Positions 33,860 to 37,768 of a stretch of 37,768 nucleotides of DNA are shown one piece after another. The stretch's first letter is position 1, and each line of letters starts with the position of its first letter. Made by a program: the position numbers and the translations under genes. This stretch comes from CAZUNB01 sp044227985 (lineage in GTDB: Bacteria; Patescibacteriota; Saccharimonadia; Saccharimonadales; JAGPDM01). The notes beneath the pieces were generated by a model, which had not been told where the DNA came from, ran no database searches, and saw only the letters and a list, made by a program, of their open reading frames with translations. The DNA lies in NCBI GenBank assembly GCA_044227985.1, contig JBGAVT010000012.1, positions 1 to 37,768 of the forward strand, in the 5' to 3' direction.

Positions 33860-35146
33860 TTACGATAATCTGTCTAAAATTATTTGTTTGATTTCAGCGT
33901 AATCTGTGCTCGCTTGTAGAGACATATCTTTGGCCTTGTCAAATGGCCTGCTAGCTACATCGTCATCTACATCAATACCGGTTCTCCGCTTAATTATTTG
34001 TGCAAATTTTTCTGGTGCTGCAGTCGAAATAATCACATTTTCATAATCAGAACGTTTAGCCGATTCAGCAGCACGCCAAGCAACCGCAGTGTGCGGATCA
34101 AGTAAATAGCCATATTGATCATATACCTGCTGAATAGTTTCAACCGTTTGTTGATCGCTTACAACACGGGCGCATACATCATTTTTAATTCGTTCAAGCT
34201 TTCGATCATATAGTTTGAAAATACGCTCAGTATTACTCGGACTACCAATGTCCATGGCGTTAGAAATTGTTTCAATTGTTTGTTTAGGTTCGTATTTACC
34301 TGTATTTAGATAATCGAAAAACGGATGATTGGCATTGTTAGCTACTACAAATTTCGCATTATTTATGACGTATTTTTTAGCAAACAAACCTGCTGTTAGA
34401 TTACCAAAATTACCTGACGGTACAATAAAATTAATTTTGTCAGTTACAAGCTGCTGATAAGTCCAGATATAAAATAACATTTGAGGTAACAACCGGCTAA
34501 TGTTGATCGAATTTGCTGTAGTTAGTGATAACTTTTGTGTGATTTCTTTGTCGGAAAAAGCTTTTTTTACAAAACTCTGGCAATCATCAAAAAAACCATC
34601 AACCTCTATCGGAATGACATTATTGCCTACTCTTGTTAATTGTAGCCGTTGCAACTGACTCACTCTGCCTTTTGGAAACAATATAACTACGTTAACGCCT
34701 TCTACTCCAGAAAAAGCATTAGCAACGGCACCACCAGTATCTCCAGATGTGGCAACAAAAATAGTCTTTTCAGATTGTTTCGGATTATTACGAATAAAAT
34801 ATGACATGAACTGTGCAAGAAACCGTGCACCAATATCTTTGAAAGCCATGGTTGGACCGTGAAATAATTCGAGTACTTTAAAATTTCCTACAGGTACAAT
34901 AGGTAAATCAAAATTTATTGCCTTCTCAGAAATTATTTTTAAATCATTATACTCAATCTCGTCACCCAATAGATCGTAAAGATATGATGTCGCTAGCTCT
35001 GAGATGGTTTCTGATGCCAGTAGCTCTGCGCTTGGTTCAGGGAATTCCAGCGGATAGTATAGAGAACCGTCTGGACTCAAACCTCTGAACAGCGCCTCTT
35101 CGAACGAAGACTCGAGATCTTGATTGGAGAGACTTCGAAATTTCAT
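33860..35146 (-). CDS. thrC: Threonine synthase (or threonine-synthase-like phospholyase)
   Basis: Threonine synthase is a PLP enzyme that makes threonine from O-phosphohomoserine. The 428-residue protein has an N-terminal FRSLSNQDLESSFEEALFRGLSPDG in pieces, the PLP-lysine region LFHGPTMAFKDIGARFL (Lys103), VATSGDTGGAVANAF (phosphate loop) and PSGNFGNLTAGLFAKK, as in the larger (fungal/E. coli-type) ThrC. No homoserine-pathway genes are near; a phospho-hydroxy-amino-acid lyase (THNSL2-like) is an alternative. The kinase gene follows after one base. Confidence 0.88.
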   Translation of the reverse strand: MKFRSLSNQDLESSFEEALFRGLSPDGSLYYPLEFPEPSAELLASETISELATSYLYDLLGDEIEYNDLKIISEKAINFDLPIVPVGNFKVLELFHGPTMAFKDIGARFLAQFMSYFIRNNPKQSEKTIFVATSGDTGGAVANAFSGVEGVNVVILFPKGRVSQLQRLQLTRVGNNVIPIEVDGFFDDCQSFVKKAFSDKEITQKLSLTTANSINISRLLPQMLFYIWTYQQLVTDKINFIVPSGNFGNLTAGLFAKKYVINNAKFVVANNANHPFFDYLNTGKYEPKQTIETISNAMDIGSPSNTERIFKLYDRKLERIKNDVCARVVSDQQTVETIQQVYDQYGYLLDPHTAVAWRAAESAKRSDYENVIISTAAPEKFAQIIKRRTGIDVDDDVASRPFDKAKDMSLQASTDYAEIKQIILDRLS

Positions 35147-35168
35147 ATTTTTTCCTTTTTATATGAAT

Positions 35169-37768
35169 TTATTTTTTTAACAGTTTATCTGTTGTTATTT
35201 TTAGTTTGTCGCCAAGACCAACAACTGCGATGTAATAGTACGGGAAAGCCATAATAACTAGCAAGGTACTACTCGTCAGACCACCAATGATAACAATTGC
35301 TAACGGCTGCCAGAACGGATCAAAAATTGCTAACGGAACCAAAGCTGCTACTGTAGTTAATGTCGTCGCCAGTAGTGGCCTAAACCGATCTCTACTAGCG
35401 GCTGAAATCGCCTCAACCAGACTAGTTGCATTCGTTTGCTTGCGCACTTGATTGGCGTAATCAGTCAGCATGATAGTGTTATTAACGGCGATGCCTAGCA
35501 GTCCGATCAATCCTACCATGGAGAAAAAACTAATACTATTATCAGTCAGATATAAACCAACCGCCACACCAAGCAAGCTAAATGGAAGAGCTATGAAAAC
35601 AAGCAATGGTTGTAAGATTGATCTAAACTGTAAAACTAGGACTACCAACATCAGAACTAGTGCCAATGGAAATGCCAGGCCGAGGGAGCTAAATGAATCA
35701 GCATTCTGGCTCTCAAGACCAAAATCAAACGCTAGGGCTACGTTCCTGTCTTTTTGCTTATTAGCAAACTCGTCTTCTACCTTTTTCTGAAGCTTCTCGA
35801 CAACAGCCGACGTTTGATCGTTGTCAAAACCAGCATCAACTTGTATAGTTTGCTTCCCATTAATACGAGTAACACCCTGAGTGAAGCTACGTTTAGTTTT
35901 AGTAACGTTAGCAACTTGACCATTATTTAGTGTTACCTTCGTACCTTTGAGAAATGTATCGAGTTCAACTGCTGCATCAACTGCACTCTGTCTATCTTCC
36001 GAAAAGATCTGAACAGCAAAGGGATAACTGACTACAGGTGGACCTGAATCGATCTGATTTACTTCGATACTAACAGTCTCTGGTAGCTGTTTATCAAGGC
36101 CGTCCTGTAGTTTTCTGGCTAACTCACTGCTAGTAACATTGCGGTCTTGGTAGCGAACCAGCTGGATAACCGCATCAGCTGAGCGAATATTTGGCTGCTG
36201 CATTTGCGTACCATAGCTAACGTTTTCGACCTGATCACCGATCAAACCATCAATCTGTTGGTTAACAATTTTAATGTAGTTTTCAGTCTGCTCAATTGTA
36301 TTCTGGCCTGCTTCAAATTCAAGATTTAGACTAATTTGGTCGGCATCTTTGCTCTTTGGAAAAATATTGAACGATAATTTAGAGAAAATGAAACCGCCAG
36401 CCGCAATGCTAATCAGACTTACTCCAACCATAATTCCGGCAATTACTTTACCCTGTTTCGGTTTAGTCTGTAGCAACATGATATTATCTGCGTTTTTTTC
36501 AGCTATAAGTCTCTCGAACTTATTAACTATGCTTAATTTATTTAACTGTTTTTTAACTTTTTTGGGATTTTTCTCTAATGGTCGTAGCATAGTGAAATAT
36601 GCTATTAGTGGCACAAGAGTTAGCGACAAGACATAACTTGCTAGTAATGCAACGATAACTGTAGCCGGCATTACACGGATAAAACTACCCAAGACCCCAG
36701 TAACAAACAGTAGTGGTACAAATACTAATGCAGTCGTCAGTGTCCCAGACAAACTAGCAACAGCGACTTTTTTAGCCGCATCTATGACAATTGGTTTAGT
36801 CTTCTCTTTTTCCCGTCGTGCCATATCGATGGCTTCAACCATAATCGTAGCGTCATCAACGAATAAACCAAGCGTTAGCACCAAAGCAAATAAAGTGATG
36901 ACGTTCAAGCTAAAACCGGAAATAACGAAAAACACCATAACAGTGGCGATAACACCGACGATGAAGACAGCCGTAACAACCGATGCTCTCCACCCTATCA
37001 ATAAGGCGCTTATGACCATAACAACCACGATGCCGGTCAAAATGTTTTCCTCAAGAGAATTGACTTGATCTCGAATAGTTTTAGCGAAATCGCCAGTCAG
37101 ACTAAGTGCGAAGCCTTTAGCGGCGTCTTCTGCCTTACTATCTGTTTTGATCTGCTTAATTTCATCACTTAGGTCGAGCACATCTACATCCGAATTCTTG
37201 ATTACGCCAATCGTAATCGAGTCGTAAAACCGCAGCTCACCGTTTCTCTCAACACCGACCGAGTTAGCGAAAACCTGTTGGTCGATAGTCTGGTCGTATC
37301 CTGGAATAGTCGCTTGTTTAGTAATATTTTTTACGTCAGCTGATTTAATTTTATCTGATTTCTCAAGTCGCTTCGCAACAACTTCCGCATATTCTTGGCG
37401 CTGTTCAATGGTTTTATCGCCGAGACTATAAACAGACACCAGCGCATCATACTTATTCAAGTACTTCGCCGGATCAAGCGTAGTGAATTCCGTTTCACCA
37501 GTAAATTTAAGGTCTTTAACAATCTTCTCGACAAGCTTCGTACCGTCTTGTGGATTGGTGTCTTCCTTAAACGACACGATTGCGCTAACAGAACCTTGAT
37601 TGCTGGTAGTTTGCACACCGTCGACAGATTCTTCTTTCTTAAGACGATTGGAGAGCGGAGCTGCTAGCGATTCATCCAACTCATCAGCCGTCTGATTGAA
37701 ATCAAAAGCATTAACAATCGTCAGCGGTGTTTGCACATTTGGGAAGCCCTGACGTGGCAAAACTGCTA
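35169..37768 (-). CDS. RND-family transporter (AcrB-like), 5' end outside the window
   Basis: This is a large proton-driven RND transporter. The frame stays open to the window edge (before the Pro of LPRQGFPNVQT there are Ala and Val codons), so the true start lies beyond 37768. It has two halves with membrane bundles. The first has periplasm-type loops and then GLFVDDATIMVEAIDMAR with the proton-relay Asp pair, and RVMPATVIVALLASYVLSLTLVPL; the second has LGLAFPLALVLMLVVLVLQF and GLLGIAVNNTIMLTDYANQ. N-terminal PNVQTPLTIVNAFDFNQTADELDESL resembles the AcrB loop P-x-V-x-V-x-x-x-Y-P-G-A-S. The substrate is unknown. It ends 23 bases before thrC starts. Confidence 0.88.
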   Translation of the reverse strand, partial: AVLPRQGFPNVQTPLTIVNAFDFNQTADELDESLAAPLSNRLKKEESVDGVQTTSNQGSVSAIVSFKEDTNPQDGTKLVEKIVKDLKFTGETEFTTLDPAKYLNKYDALVSVYSLGDKTIEQRQEYAEVVAKRLEKSDKIKSADVKNITKQATIPGYDQTIDQQVFANSVGVERNGELRFYDSITIGVIKNSDVDVLDLSDEIKQIKTDSKAEDAAKGFALSLTGDFAKTIRDQVNSLEENILTGIVVVMVISALLIGWRASVVTAVFIVGVIATVMVFFVISGFSLNVITLFALVLTLGLFVDDATIMVEAIDMARREKEKTKPIVIDAAKKVAVASLSGTLTTALVFVPLLFVTGVLGSFIRVMPATVIVALLASYVLSLTLVPLIAYFTMLRPLEKNPKKVKKQLNKLSIVNKFERLIAEKNADNIMLLQTKPKQGKVIAGIMVGVSLISIAAGGFIFSKLSFNIFPKSKDADQISLNLEFEAGQNTIEQTENYIKIVNQQIDGLIGDQVENVSYGTQMQQPNIRSADAVIQLVRYQDRNVTSSELARKLQDGLDKQLPETVSIEVNQIDSGPPVVSYPFAVQIFSEDRQSAVDAAVELDTFLKGTKVTLNNGQVANVTKTKRSFTQGVTRINGKQTIQVDAGFDNDQTSAVVEKLQKKVEDEFANKQKDRNVALAFDFGLESQNADSFSSLGLAFPLALVLMLVVLVLQFRSILQPLLVFIALPFSLLGVAVGLYLTDNSISFFSMVGLIGLLGIAVNNTIMLTDYANQVRKQTNATSLVEAISAASRDRFRPLLATTLTTVAALVPLAIFDPFWQPLAIVIIGGLTSSTLLVIMAFPYYYIAVVGLGDKLKITTDKLLKK

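Noticed and set aside
1..37768. CRISPR array, insertion sequence, prophage or integrase
   Set aside because: No regular direct repeats with spacers, no transposase, integrase or phage gene was seen.
1..37768. Alternative genetic code with UGA read as Gly
   Set aside because: TGA ends several conserved genes at the expected place, and the metK stop is TAA.

Overview
The window looks like a chromosomal segment of a Candidatus Saccharibacteria (TM7) / Patescibacteria-type bacterium. This is inferred from gene content, not from a search: an AT-rich, compact genome; a dcw cell-wall/division cluster; a phosphoketolase-acetate kinase pair; a CPR-style TraG/VirD4-like membrane ATPase; a queuosine-precursor transporter and a threonine synthase without visible pathway partners. 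UGA ends several genes normally (murG, yvcK), so the UGA-to-Gly code of Gracilibacteria/SR1 does not apply.

Layout. 155-2605: membrane-anchored ATPase with degenerate catalytic motifs, then 830 bp with no confident gene. 3439-11856 (minus strand): dcw cluster, transcribed mraZ, a broken small membrane-protein gene, rsmH, a possible 20-codon ORF, ftsL, ftsI, mraY, ftsW, murG, ftsQ. Its control region (11920-12035) carries four MraZ boxes and three DnaA-box-like sites. 12180-14488 (minus): yvcK, an overlapping HAD phosphatase and a decayed second HAD gene. 14540-21442: TfoX-N protein, a large unknown membrane protein, trehalase (GH37), TauE/SafE transporter, queuosine-precursor transporter, secreted SASA-type esterase and an acidic tandem-repeat protein. 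21447-26502 (minus): metK behind a SAM riboswitch but cut by an in-frame TAA, a YgjP-like metalloprotease and a UvrD helicase/RecB-nuclease fusion. 27256-29090: small membrane, rhodanese and Cys-rich proteins. 29160-29591: tmRNA with its promoter and terminator. 29727-33241: xfp-ackA. 33250-35146: a P-loop kinase paired with threonine synthase. 35169 to the right edge: RND transporter, cut by the window.

How it works together. The dcw genes make lipid II (MraY, MurG), polymerise and cross-link it (FtsW, FtsI) and organise the divisome (FtsL, FtsQ). MraZ boxes mean the cluster was built for MraZ autoregulation, but MraZ itself has lost most of its second DNA-binding half. Phosphoketolase plus acetate kinase would yield ATP and acetate from pentose phosphates, and trehalase could feed glucose. 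Several genes are damaged (mraZ, the small membrane gene, the HAD pseudogene, metK) while very long genes next to them are intact, which suggests real gene decay in part. The metK stop in particular must be checked against read errors.
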